Source of the DNA: SZUA-36 sp963774415
GTDB taxonomy: Bacteria > Pseudomonadota > Gammaproteobacteria > Xanthomonadales > SZUA-36
DNA: 64,000 nucleotides
Direction of reading: 5' to 3'
Assembly: GCA_963774415.1 (NCBI GenBank)
Contig: CAVZEU010000001.1
Coordinates: forward strand, 186,001-250,000
The notes under the pieces were generated by a model, which was given only the letters and a program-made list of their open reading frames with translations, was not told the origin of the DNA and made no database searches. Position numbers and translations under genes: made by a program. How positions within the stretch are numbered: position 1 is the first letter of the stretch; every line of letters starts with the position of its first letter. Of this stretch, positions 8,417-16,442 are shown piece after piece.

Positions 8417-9519
8417 GCACGGCGCCGGCGGAAAAGACCATCGCGTTGCTGCCCGGTGACGGCATCGGTCCGGAAGTGCTGGCGGAGGTCGAGGCGTTGC
8501 TCGGCACTATCACGGACACGTTCGGGGCGCGTTTCAAGCTGACGCGGCACCTGGTCGGCGGCGCCGCGATCGACGCCGTGGGTGAGCCCCTGCCGGCGTC
8601 GACGCTGGATGCCTGCCTGGCCGCGGACGCGGTCTTGCTCGGTGCCGTCGGCGGACCGAAGTGGTCCGACCCGGGGGCCGCGAAACGGCCTGAGCAGGGT
8701 TTGCTGGGACTGCGCAAGGCACTGAACGTATATGCCAACCTGCGCCCGGTGCGAGCGCACCCCGCATTGGCGCCGATCAGCCCACTGAAGGCGGACCGGC
8801 TCGAGGGTGTCAATTTCACCGTGGTCAGGGAACTGACGGGCGGAATTTATTTCGGCGCCAAGGAGGAAGGCGACGAAAATGCCAGCGACCTCTGCAGCTA
8901 CAGCCGCGCCGAAATCGAGCGGGTCGTCGTCCGGGCCGCCGAGATGGCGCGGCAGCAAGGCGGCCGCCTGACGCTGGTGGACAAGGCCAACGTCATGGCG
9001 ACGTCGAGGCTTTGGCGCAAGGTATTCGAGCGCATCATGCAGGAGCGGTACCCGGACGTGCCCCGCGAGACCATGTTGGTCGACGCCGCCGCGATGCGGC
9101 TCGTCGCCGACCCGGCCCATTTCGACGTGCTCGTCACCGAAAACATGTTCGGCGACATCCTGACCGACGAGGCGTCGGTGCTGTCGGGCTCGATGGGCAT
9201 GCTGCCTTCGGCGTCGCTCGGGGATGACGGGCCCGGCCTGTTCGAGCCGATCCACGGTTCCGCGCCGGATATTGCCGGGCAGGGTATCGCCAACCCGTTC
9301 GGGGCCATCGCTTCGCTGGCCATGGCCCTGCGCTACGGGCTCGGCATGCCGGAGCTGGCTGCGCTCATCGACGACGCCCTCGCGGACTGCGTGGCGGCCG
9401 CCGCCTGTACACCCGATATCGGCGGGGAGATGGGCACGGCGGAAGCCGGACAGGCCGTCAGGGACCGGTTGGCGGGCCTGCAACGCCCGGCTGCCGTGGG
9501 TGAATCACGTGCGAACTGA
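8413..9519 (+). CDS. leuB: 3-isopropylmalate dehydrogenase
   Basis: NAD-dependent oxidative decarboxylation of 3-isopropylmalate. 368 residues. LLPGDGIGPEV at the N-terminus, the substrate-binding LRKALNVYANLRPVR, the metal-binding region in ENMFGDILTDEAS and the cofactor-binding EPIHGSAPDIAGQGIANP are all present. The ATG overlaps the leuD stop in ATGA. Downstream it overlaps the probable ilvA start. Confidence 0.96.
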   Translation: MSTAPAEKTIALLPGDGIGPEVLAEVEALLGTITDTFGARFKLTRHLVGGAAIDAVGEPLPASTLDACLAADAVLLGAVGGPKWSDPGAAKRPEQGLLGLRKALNVYANLRPVRAHPALAPISPLKADRLEGVNFTVVRELTGGIYFGAKEEGDENASDLCSYSRAEIERVVVRAAEMARQQGGRLTLVDKANVMATSRLWRKVFERIMQERYPDVPRETMLVDAAAMRLVADPAHFDVLVTENMFGDILTDEASVLSGSMGMLPSASLGDDGPGLFEPIHGSAPDIAGQGIANPFGAIASLAMALRYGLGMPELAALIDDALADCVAAAACTPDIGGEMGTAEAGQAVRDRLAGLQRPAAVGESRAN

Positions 9520-11071
9520 CCTGCAACGCGAGTGCCTGCGTCGTGCCCTGAGGGCGCCGGTGTATGAACTGGCGCGGCGGACGCCGCTGGATCCGGCGCC
9601 AAAACTCGGCGAGCGGCTGGGTACGCGGGTCTGGCTCAAGCGCGAGGACTTGCAGCCGACGTTTTCGTTCAAATTGCGCGGTGCCTATAATTGCATGCGC
9701 AAGCTGGCACCGGAAGAGCGCGCCCGCGGCGTGGTTGCCGCTTCCGCCGGCAACCATGCCCAGGGCGTAGCCTTGGCCGCCCGCAAACTGGGCATCAAGG
9801 CCAGTATTTTCATGCCGCGGACGACACCCGATATCAAGGTTCAGGCGGTAACGGCTCTGGGCGCGGATATTCACCTGGCGGGAGACAGTTACGACGCGGC
9901 CTGCGGTTTTGCGCGGCAGGCGGCCGAGGAAAGCGGGGCCTTGTTCATCCACCCCTTCGACGATCTCGAAGTCATCGCGGGGCAGGGCACGCTGGGGATC
10001 GAGATTGCGCAGCAGATGTCGCACGCACCGGCGGTGGTGTTCGTCCCGGTCGGCGGCGGCGGTCTCGCCGCCGGGGTCGCGGCAACGATCAAGTCGATAT
10101 TCCCGGAAACCAAGGTTATCGGCGTCGAGCCGGAAGATGCCGCCTCCATGCGTGCGGCGCTGGCGGCCGGCCGCCCGGTGGATATCGGCAGTACCGGTAT
10201 CTTTGCCGACGGCGTGGCCGTACGCGAGGTCGGCAAGATTTCCTTCGAGTTGTGCAAGGACCTGCTCGACGAAATCGTGGTCGTCGGCATCGACCAGGTG
10301 TGTGCCGCCGTGCGCTCGATTTTCGAGGAGGTGCGGGCCGTACCGGAGCCGGCCGGGGCGCTGGCGGTTGCCGGCGCCATCAAGTACGCCGAGAGCCACC
10401 GTCCGCAGGGCGACTGGGTGGCGCTGGTCAGTGGCGCCAACGTCAATTTCGAGCGCCTGGGGCACGTGGTGGAGCGCTGCTCACTGGGCGACGGCAGCGA
10501 GGTGCTGCTGTCGGTGGCCATCCCGGAGCGCCCCGGCAGTTTCCTCCAGTTTTGCGAAACGCTGGGCGAGTCATCGGTGACCGAATTCAACTATCGATTC
10601 GCCGGTCCCGGCGATGCACACGTGTTCGTCGGGGTCCGTTTGCGTGAGCGGTCCGCCCGGCTGATCGAGCGGCTGGTGAAGCAAGGCTACGATGTGAACG
10701 ACCTCTCCGACAACGAGATGGCGAAATTGCACTTGCGCCACCTGGTCGGGGGGCGTTTGCCCTCAACGGATCGCGAGCGACTGTTCCGTTTCGAGTTCCC
10801 GGAGCGGCCCGGTGCATTGCTGGAGTTCCTCAAGGTGCTGGCTGGGCGTTGGTCAATCAGCCTGTTCCATTACCGCAACCACGGTGCGGCGCAGGGCAGG
10901 GTGCTGGCAGGGTTCCTGATTCCGGCCGTAGATGATGCGGCGTTCAGTGAGTTTTTGCAGGAAACCGGGTACCGCTTCGTCGAGGAAACGGAAAACGGGG
11001 CCTGTGCGAATTTCCTCGCGGCTCCCCCACAGATCGCAGAGGCCCAGAAACCGATCAAAGCGGTCAAGTAG
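9500..11071 (+). CDS. ilvA: Threonine ammonia-lyase, biosynthetic, with two C-terminal ACT-like domains
   Basis: PLP enzyme that makes 2-oxobutyrate from threonine, the entry to isoleucine synthesis. About 523 residues, the length of the full biosynthetic form. The PLP lysine is in SFKLRGAY, ASAGNHAQGVALAA follows, and VPVGGGGLAAG binds the phosphate. After about residue 325 two regulatory ACT-like repeats begin (PERPGSFLQF and PERPGALLEF), which mediate inhibition by isoleucine and activation by valine in the known enzyme. The start is uncertain: GTG at 9500 or at 9509, both overlapping leuB and neither with a strong ribosome-binding site. Last gene of the operon. Confidence 0.94.
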   Translation: MNHVRTDLQRECLRRALRAPVYELARRTPLDPAPKLGERLGTRVWLKREDLQPTFSFKLRGAYNCMRKLAPEERARGVVAASAGNHAQGVALAARKLGIKASIFMPRTTPDIKVQAVTALGADIHLAGDSYDAACGFARQAAEESGALFIHPFDDLEVIAGQGTLGIEIAQQMSHAPAVVFVPVGGGGLAAGVAATIKSIFPETKVIGVEPEDAASMRAALAAGRPVDIGSTGIFADGVAVREVGKISFELCKDLLDEIVVVGIDQVCAAVRSIFEEVRAVPEPAGALAVAGAIKYAESHRPQGDWVALVSGANVNFERLGHVVERCSLGDGSEVLLSVAIPERPGSFLQFCETLGESSVTEFNYRFAGPGDAHVFVGVRLRERSARLIERLVKQGYDVNDLSDNEMAKLHLRHLVGGRLPSTDRERLFRFEFPERPGALLEFLKVLAGRWSISLFHYRNHGAAQGRVLAGFLIPAVDDAAFSEFLQETGYRFVEETENGACANFLAAPPQIAEAQKPIKAVK

Positions 11072-11089
11072 ACGCCCACCTGCCTGGCT

Positions 11090-11122
11090 TTCCCGGCCTT
11101 GCGCAGCCCTCCCGGCCGGGAA
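11090..11122 (+). terminator. Possible terminator hairpin after ilvA
   Basis: TTCCCGGCC (11090-11098) pairs with GGCCGGGAA (11114-11122), a nine-base perfect stem with a 15-base loop, 19 bases after the ilvA stop. There is no U run after it, so intrinsic termination is uncertain. Position at the operon end is the main support. Confidence 0.4.
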
Positions 11123-11337
11123 CCAATTAGCGTGCACGGCACTCAAAAAATCAGGAGAAACGTGGTTAATTCCGGGGTGCCGGAGTAAAATCCATACGGT
11201 TGCGGCCGATACGGGTCTGCGGATGCCCGGCGCCCGAGCGGGCAGTGGTTACAGCGGCCGCTGCGATGGATAACCCGGTCGCAGATTGCGGGCCAACGCG
11301 TGGCTGCGGCGAGCTTGAAGCCAGAGGAGTACAGGTG

Positions 11338-11796
11338 ATGTTGAACAGATGGATGCTAGTTTCTGTTGTTTGCGTGGCATTGGTCATATCCGGTTGCAGC
11401 CAGGCGCCGACCAAGCAGGACCAGGGTGTGATGATCGGAGCCATTGCCGGCGGGCTTCTTGGCAGCCGCTTTGGGCATAACGGCGGCCGGGCGCTTGCGA
11501 CCATGGTGGGGGCGATGGCCGGCGCGGCGATCGGCGGCAGCATCGGTCAGTCGATGGACCGGCAGGACCAGATCAATACGCAACTGGCGCTGGAAAATGT
11601 GCGCACCGGCGTCTCCACGACCTGGGTGAACCCTGATTCCGGGAATCAGTACGAAGTCACGCCGACCAGCACCTATGAAACGGATAACGGGCCATGCCGC
11701 GAATACACGATGAATGCCACCATTGGCGGCAAAACCGAAGAGGTGTACGGCACCGCCTGCCGGCAGGCCGACGGCAGCTGGAAAATCCAAAACTGA
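11338..11796 (+). CDS. Glycine-zipper outer-membrane lipoprotein (17-kDa surface antigen-like)
   Basis: A 152-residue protein beginning with a lipoprotein signal peptide. The hydrophobic stretch LVSVVCVALVISGC ends in a lipobox with Cys20, so the mature protein is lipidated. Residues about 31-75 form a glycine zipper (GVMIGAIAGGLLGSRFG and MVGAMAGAAIGGSIG), followed by RQDQINTQLALENV and a C-terminal domain ending ACRQADGSWKIQN, which is the pattern of 17-kDa surface-antigen-like envelope proteins. ATG at 11338 is supported by AGAGGAG (11323-11329); a longer upstream frame lacks the signal peptide start. It probably acts in the cell envelope; the exact role is not known. It is separated from ilvA by 266 bases. 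Confidence 0.8.
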   Translation: MLNRWMLVSVVCVALVISGCSQAPTKQDQGVMIGAIAGGLLGSRFGHNGGRALATMVGAMAGAAIGGSIGQSMDRQDQINTQLALENVRTGVSTTWVNPDSGNQYEVTPTSTYETDNGPCREYTMNATIGGKTEEVYGTACRQADGSWKIQN

Positions 11797-11896
11797 TTGG
11801 CGGCACGAGCCTCGAGGTAGCCGCTCGGCTCAATCGAATTCAGCCGGCCGGCGGCCGCGGACTTTCTGCGGCGGGGGTTCCCTGTATTTCTACCGA

Positions 11897-11922
11897 CCCG
11901 GGCAGCCGGTCTGGCGCCCGGG
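11897..11922. terminator. Possible bidirectional terminator hairpin between convergent genes
   Basis: CCCGGGC (11897-11903) pairs with GCCCGGG (11916-11922) around a 12-base loop. It sits between the lipoprotein gene and the convergent FAD oxidoreductase gene, where a bidirectional terminator is expected, but no U run follows on either strand. Confidence 0.35.
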
Positions 11923-11935
11923 ACCTGTGATTGCG

Positions 11936-13327
11936 TCAATAGCGCCAGGTTTCCTCAAAACCCGGCAGCCGCCGGCCCAGGTAATCCTCGACGCAGGTAA
12001 GTGCGGCGCGTGCGGCCCGGTCCACGCCGATACCGCGGCTCTTGAAGGTTTCACTGGCGAAGTACAGGCCGCTGACGTTCGGGGCCCGCCAGTGGGGCCG
12101 GTACGAACCAACGAGGCAGGGCTTCTGGATCACGCCAAAAGCGGGATCGAAGACCAGGGTGCGGCGCTTCCACACGGGTTTTTGCAGTGCGGGGTACATG
12201 ATACCCATGCCCTGCTCGAACTTGTCGAAGGTTTCGCGGACATATTCCTTGTCGCGCCCTTTCTCTCCGGGAATCACTCCGCCCATGACATGCAGGTGTT
12301 TGCCTTCAGGCGCAGTGCTTGGGTCCATGTTGGACTGGGTGAAGAAAAAACCCGGAAGCCCTGCGACGGGGTCATGCAGCCAGGTCGACAGTTCCTTGGG
12401 GTCGTAGATGTGTAGCGGCTCGTCGGTGGCCATGTAGAGCCCAAGCCACGCGACACGAAACTTGTCCTGCGCAAGATAGCGTATCTGCCCCGCGTACCAG
12501 TCGGGAAGATGCGACTCCGGCACGACATTGAGCACACTCCATACGGGTAGTGTTGAGATAACGCAGTTGGTTTTAATGGGCTCTGATCCATAGGGTACAC
12601 CCGGCAGGATAGGCGCCTCAGACGGGATTTCCACGCCTTTGACCTCACGGTCTTCAATGACGACCCTGCTCACGGGTGTGTTCAGACGAACCTCGCCACC
12701 CTGCTCGGTGCAGGCGTCCGCCAGGTCCTGCCAAAGTCTGGCCCAACCCTGTCCGGGCCAGCATGAATAGGCTGCCATACGTCTTTCCTGGTAGTGCATT
12801 TTGCGAACAAAAAGATTGTCACTGGCGGAATGGTCCCATGGCTCGTCTGTCAGGCATTCCAGGACGGCAAGAAATTCGAAAAGATCGACCACGCCCTGGT
12901 CATGCGTGTACTGGTAAATCCAGTCACGCAGGTTGCGGTCATCCCACCGGTCCAGTTCCTCCCACGGCGTGTCGACCAGTGCCTTGATCACTTTTTTCAA
13001 CTCGGTCTTGTCGGTTGCGTAACGATCCCGGATTGAGCCCCATTGGTTCTTTTCGTGGTCCCAAACAGGCATTTCCGCATTGACCTTCCCATGTATCAGT
13101 TCCTTTCCCACGTTTTCGAAGATTTTCGTGATGCCCGAACCGCCGTCCTCGATCAGGTGGCCGCCGATATTGACCTTGAACCCGTGGTCCTCCACGGCCA
13201 GCGCGCGGCCGCCGAGGTATGGGCTCTTTTCGCACACGAGCACGGATTTGCCTTCCTTGGCGAGCAGGGCGCCTGCCGAAAGGCCTGCGGCGCCGGCGCC
13301 GATGATTACCACGTCATACTCTTTCAT
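11936..13327 (-). CDS. FAD-dependent oxidoreductase, phytoene-desaturase/amine-oxidase-like
   Basis: A 463-residue flavoprotein. The dinucleotide motif VVIIGAGAAGLSAG is at residues 6-19, with CEKSPYLGGRA completing the FAD site. The C-terminus carries GLYFASETFKSRGIGVDRAARAA, equivalent to the FAD-binding end of phytoene dehydrogenase and related amine oxidases. In this superfamily members desaturate or oxidise hydrophobic substrates; the substrate here cannot be told. No signal peptide. It is divergent from the acyl-CoA dehydrogenase gene at 13567 and may share its control region. Context suggests a catabolic or lipid role. Confidence 0.75.
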   Translation of the reverse strand: MKEYDVVIIGAGAAGLSAGALLAKEGKSVLVCEKSPYLGGRALAVEDHGFKVNIGGHLIEDGGSGITKIFENVGKELIHGKVNAEMPVWDHEKNQWGSIRDRYATDKTELKKVIKALVDTPWEELDRWDDRNLRDWIYQYTHDQGVVDLFEFLAVLECLTDEPWDHSASDNLFVRKMHYQERRMAAYSCWPGQGWARLWQDLADACTEQGGEVRLNTPVSRVVIEDREVKGVEIPSEAPILPGVPYGSEPIKTNCVISTLPVWSVLNVVPESHLPDWYAGQIRYLAQDKFRVAWLGLYMATDEPLHIYDPKELSTWLHDPVAGLPGFFFTQSNMDPSTAPEGKHLHVMGGVIPGEKGRDKEYVRETFDKFEQGMGIMYPALQKPVWKRRTLVFDPAFGVIQKPCLVGSYRPHWRAPNVSGLYFASETFKSRGIGVDRAARAALTCVEDYLGRRLPGFEETWRY

Positions 13328-13566
13328 GCCGGTCTTTCCTCATAAAATAAACAATGATGGCTGATTTTTAATGAGGCCATCTATGGAGGTTTAGCTAAGC
13401 CTGATATAGTTGTAATATAGTAAATAAGCAGGTAAATTGGAAGGGTGCGAGACAAAAAAATAATCATGCGTGGCTATTTTATAACAGTTCTGTGCCGAAG
13501 TTGGCGGCAGTGGGCGCAAGACACCGAATGCCGCTGTGTCGGTGCAAGTGATGAAGAGGTAGGGCG
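13328..13566. promoter_or_regulatory. Divergent intergenic region with AT-rich core and ATATAGT direct repeats
   Basis: This 239-base gap separates two divergent genes and is markedly more AT-rich than its surroundings. It holds TTAGCTAA (13391-13398) and two copies of ATATAGT at 13404-13410 and 13415-13421, spaced one helical turn (11 bases) apart. The second copy also contains a -10-like TATAGT. No convincing -35 box was found, so the promoters are not assigned. Confidence 0.4.
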
Positions 13567-14730
13567 ATGAATTTCGAGTTGAGCGAAGAAGTCCAGTTGT
13601 TCAGGGATATGGTCCATCGCTGGGTTGACCAGGAGTGCCCGAAGGACTGGTGCAGGGAACTGGAACGCAAGGAGCACGAGTACCCGCAGGAATTGTGGGA
13701 CAAGCTGGCAGAAGCGGGTTTTCACGGCGTGGGTATACCGGAAGAGTACGACGGCATGGGCGGCGACATCGTCATACAGGCCACGTTCATGCGGGAATTC
13801 GGACGCAATGCGGGCGGTCTGGGCTGGATCTGGGGGATTACCTCCTTTTCGGGCGCGAAGTCGATTGGTTTTTACGGCACCGAGGAACAGAAACGGCGTT
13901 TCCTGCCGAAAATGGCTGCCGGCGAACTGAAAACGGCGATCAGCTTCAGTGAGGCGGGTGGCGGCACCGACCTGCTGGGCGCGATGCGCACATCCGCAGA
14001 GAAAGCCGACGGCGGCTGGGTGATCAACGGCGAGAAAATCTGGAGCACCACCGCCGATACGGCCGATTACCTGCTGCTGATCGCCAGGACCGACAAAAAC
14101 GTCAAGCGACAAAGCGATGGGGTGTCGCTCTTTTTCGTTCCGCGCCGCAGCGAGGGAATTACCATCACGCCGCTGCCCAAACTCGGCATGCGGGCCCTGA
14201 GTTCGTGTACGGTGAACCTGGAAAATGTCTTCGTGCCGGACGACCTGCTGCTCGGGGAGGAAGGCAAGGTCTGGAAAGACACGACCAAGACGCTCAACAA
14301 CGAGCGCATCATGATGTCGTCGATGTGCCTCGGCATGATCGACGGAGTACTCGAGGATGCGATCGGGTACATGAATCAGCGCAAGGCTTTCGGTAAGCTG
14401 ATCGGTGAATTCCAGACTTTGCAGGGCTATGTCGCCAAGATCGCGATCTATCAGAAGCAGACGGAACTGATGCTTTACAACACGGCCTGGCTGCAGTCCC
14501 AGAACAAGCCTTGCGCGATGGAGGCGGCGATGACCAAGACCATTGCCTCGGAGTATGCCTGCAAGGCGGCCGACATGGGTATTTCCATACTCGGCGGCAT
14601 GGGTTATTCCGCGGAGACCGATATGCAGCGATATTGGCGCGATGCGCGTCTGCTGCGCATTGGCCCTGTCAGCAATGAAATGGCCCAGAACATGATTGCC
14701 CAGGGCCTGGGTTTGCCGCGCTCCTTCTAG
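13567..14730 (+). CDS. Acyl-CoA dehydrogenase
   Basis: A 387-residue FAD enzyme that alpha,beta-dehydrogenates an acyl-CoA. The N-terminal helical domain starts MNFELSEEVQLFRD. AISFSEAGGGTDLLG and the following WVINGEKIWSTTAD make up the FAD/substrate-binding beta domain. MGISILGGMGYSAETDMQRYWRDARLLRIG is the C-terminal signature of the family, cited here as the region around residues 335-365. A purine-rich stretch (GAAGAGGTAGGG) lies just upstream of the ATG. It stands alone on the plus strand between the FAD oxidoreductase and a convergent CoA-transferase operon; chain length and substrate are unknown. Confidence 0.9.
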   Translation: MNFELSEEVQLFRDMVHRWVDQECPKDWCRELERKEHEYPQELWDKLAEAGFHGVGIPEEYDGMGGDIVIQATFMREFGRNAGGLGWIWGITSFSGAKSIGFYGTEEQKRRFLPKMAAGELKTAISFSEAGGGTDLLGAMRTSAEKADGGWVINGEKIWSTTADTADYLLLIARTDKNVKRQSDGVSLFFVPRRSEGITITPLPKLGMRALSSCTVNLENVFVPDDLLLGEEGKVWKDTTKTLNNERIMMSSMCLGMIDGVLEDAIGYMNQRKAFGKLIGEFQTLQGYVAKIAIYQKQTELMLYNTAWLQSQNKPCAMEAAMTKTIASEYACKAADMGISILGGMGYSAETDMQRYWRDARLLRIGPVSNEMAQNMIAQGLGLPRSF

Positions 14731-14761
14731 CCAGCCATCCGGCCGGCCGCGACGGGAAGTG

Positions 14762-15553
14762 TTACTGAAACTCCCGCAGGCGCATGGCGGTGGGATCGAC
14801 CTCTTCGCGCAGGATGCGAAGTTCCTTGTCGCTCGGAGCCGCGGTCGCGGGTATCGGCCCGTCGGGCAGCAAGAGTTCGAACCCGGTCGCGGCGATCACG
14901 TCCGCGAGGCTCACGCCCGGGTGCAGACTCTTCAGGCGCATGGCCCTGCTGCGCGGGTGGAAGTCCATGACGCACAGGTTGGTCACGCACAAACGGGGTC
15001 CGCCAGGGAGCCCCAGGCGCTCGCGGTGATCACCGCCGTCACCCCAACCGATCCCGGAGCGGAAATCCAGGGACTCCACGAAAATTCTCGGGTCATGGGT
15101 GGTGCTCCAGAGGTAGATTCGCGGGATCATGCAGCCCAGGTCAGCCATGCCGCCGCCGCCGGGCAAACGCACCTTGGGCTTGTCATAGGGGCCTATGACG
15201 GTATTGTTGACGTTGCCGTAGCGGTCGATTTGGGCGCCGCGAAAGGCAAAGGTGTTGTAATGCATGCCTTGCGCGTAGGCCCAGAAATCGAACGGCGAGT
15301 TGCTCAGCATCGTGGCCCCGTCCCAGATCGCGTCAGACAGCGTGGACTCGCCGAGGCAGGCCGGGTCAGCGTCGATGGCGATGGAGGAGGCGGCCCACAC
15401 CAGGTCCGGTGCATGCGTTTTCCTCGCCAGCAGGTAGGCGCAAACGGGGATAAACGAAACCGCGCCGTTGAAGGCCCGCGTGGAGTTGTCGAACTGGCGC
15501 GCCAGCGTCACCACCATCAGTTCGTCGATGCCGTAGCGGGGCGCCGCGCTCAC
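14762..15553 (-). CDS. CoA-transferase family I, beta subunit (IpdB/GctB-like)
   Basis: A 263-residue beta subunit of a two-subunit CoA-transferase-fold enzyme. SFIPVCAYLLARKTHAPDL and GGGGMADLGCMIPRIYLWSTTHDPR match the GctB/IpdB group. At the place where true transferases carry the catalytic Glu (usually ESG after the THAPxL strand) this protein reads WAASS, so it may not be a classical transferase; the IpdAB ring-cleaving hydrolase is a precedent for another reaction. The GTG start at 15553 overlaps the alpha-subunit stop in GTGA, so the pair is translationally coupled. Last gene of the long minus-strand operon. Confidence 0.8.
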   Translation of the reverse strand: MSAAPRYGIDELMVVTLARQFDNSTRAFNGAVSFIPVCAYLLARKTHAPDLVWAASSIAIDADPACLGESTLSDAIWDGATMLSNSPFDFWAYAQGMHYNTFAFRGAQIDRYGNVNNTVIGPYDKPKVRLPGGGGMADLGCMIPRIYLWSTTHDPRIFVESLDFRSGIGWGDGGDHRERLGLPGGPRLCVTNLCVMDFHPRSRAMRLKSLHPGVSLADVIAATGFELLLPDGPIPATAAPSDKELRILREEVDPTAMRLREFQ

Positions 15554-16431
15554 GATACCGTCCTGCGGATGCGTTTGAGCGCGGTTTTGCCGCCATTGGC
15601 CTGCAGGAAATCCGGGTGGTTTTCCGGCCCGGCGACACGCTGCCGCCAGAAAGCCGCGAAATCTTCCTGGTTCCGCGCGGCCCGCGTATAGCCGCTGAAG
15701 AACTCCTTGTCGTGCGTGTAGCGGGGATAGCACGAGGTCGGGTAGGCTCCCCAGGGAACCACGGCCACCTGGTCAACCATGAACCGCGGCCAGGTCGTCC
15801 GTTCCGGTTCGGCGACGAAGCGCTCATGCGCGACGATTTCCTCGACCGTCATGATCGTGGTAGCGGCGGCGTTGACGATTTCGTTGTCCATCCAGATCAA
15901 CTTCGGGTCGACGCGCACGTTACCCGCCTCGTCGGCGGCGTGTGCGTGCACGACCGCCACGTCCACCGGCAGCGGCGTACAGGCGACGTAGGGTGTGCCG
16001 CTGACCGGATCGTGCTCGAGGCGCGTGGTATCGGGATGCAGGGCCAGGATGTCGGTGCCGAGGCCGGCCTTGGTCGGGATGAAAGGCAGGTGCGTCGCGG
16101 CTGCCCGCAGGCGCGCGATCAGCAGATACTCGGAATACTCGTCGAGGCTGACGGAACCCGCCTCGACGGCGTGACGGAAATTCGGCGCCAGACCCATGCC
16201 TTCGAAGCTGACCAGCCCGGATATCACCCGCCTGACGCAGCCAGCCGCCACCAGCCAGTCCACGGCCATACCGTTGACGATGGCCACGACCGTCAGGTCT
16301 TTCTTTTGCTGGCGCACCAGTTCGCGTACGAAAGCCATCGGCGAGGCGTTCATGGAAAGGCCGCCGAGCGCCAGCGTAGCGCCGTTTGGAACGAGGGCGG
16401 CGGCCGCCTCGATGCTGACGAACTTGCCCAT
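15550..16431 (-). CDS. CoA-transferase family I, alpha subunit (IpdA/GctA-like)
   Basis: A 293-residue alpha subunit. The start MGKFVSIEAAAALVPNGATLALGG gives the typical coenzyme-A-binding N-terminus, then NASPMAFVRELVRQ and FIPTKAGLGTDIL, as in glutaconate CoA-transferase A and IpdA. An ATG 18 bases further upstream (16449) is possible, but AGGGGG lies just before the one at 16431. It is followed by its beta partner with a four-base overlap. In the operon it would act on an acyl-CoA or free acid produced by the upstream enzymes; the acid is unknown. Confidence 0.82.
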   Translation of the reverse strand: MGKFVSIEAAAALVPNGATLALGGLSMNASPMAFVRELVRQQKKDLTVVAIVNGMAVDWLVAAGCVRRVISGLVSFEGMGLAPNFRHAVEAGSVSLDEYSEYLLIARLRAAATHLPFIPTKAGLGTDILALHPDTTRLEHDPVSGTPYVACTPLPVDVAVVHAHAADEAGNVRVDPKLIWMDNEIVNAAATTIMTVEEIVAHERFVAEPERTTWPRFMVDQVAVVPWGAYPTSCYPRYTHDKEFFSGYTRAARNQEDFAAFWRQRVAGPENHPDFLQANGGKTALKRIRRTVS

Positions 16432-16442
16432 TGCGGCACCCC

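Noticed and set aside
9691..10647. 318-codon frame inside ilvA in another frame
   Set aside because: Arg/Gly-rich shadow of ilvA with no family features.
14696..15691. 331-codon plus-strand frame opposite the CoA-transferase beta subunit
   Set aside because: Antisense shadow; the minus-strand frame has CoA-transferase motifs and a coupled start, while this one has none.
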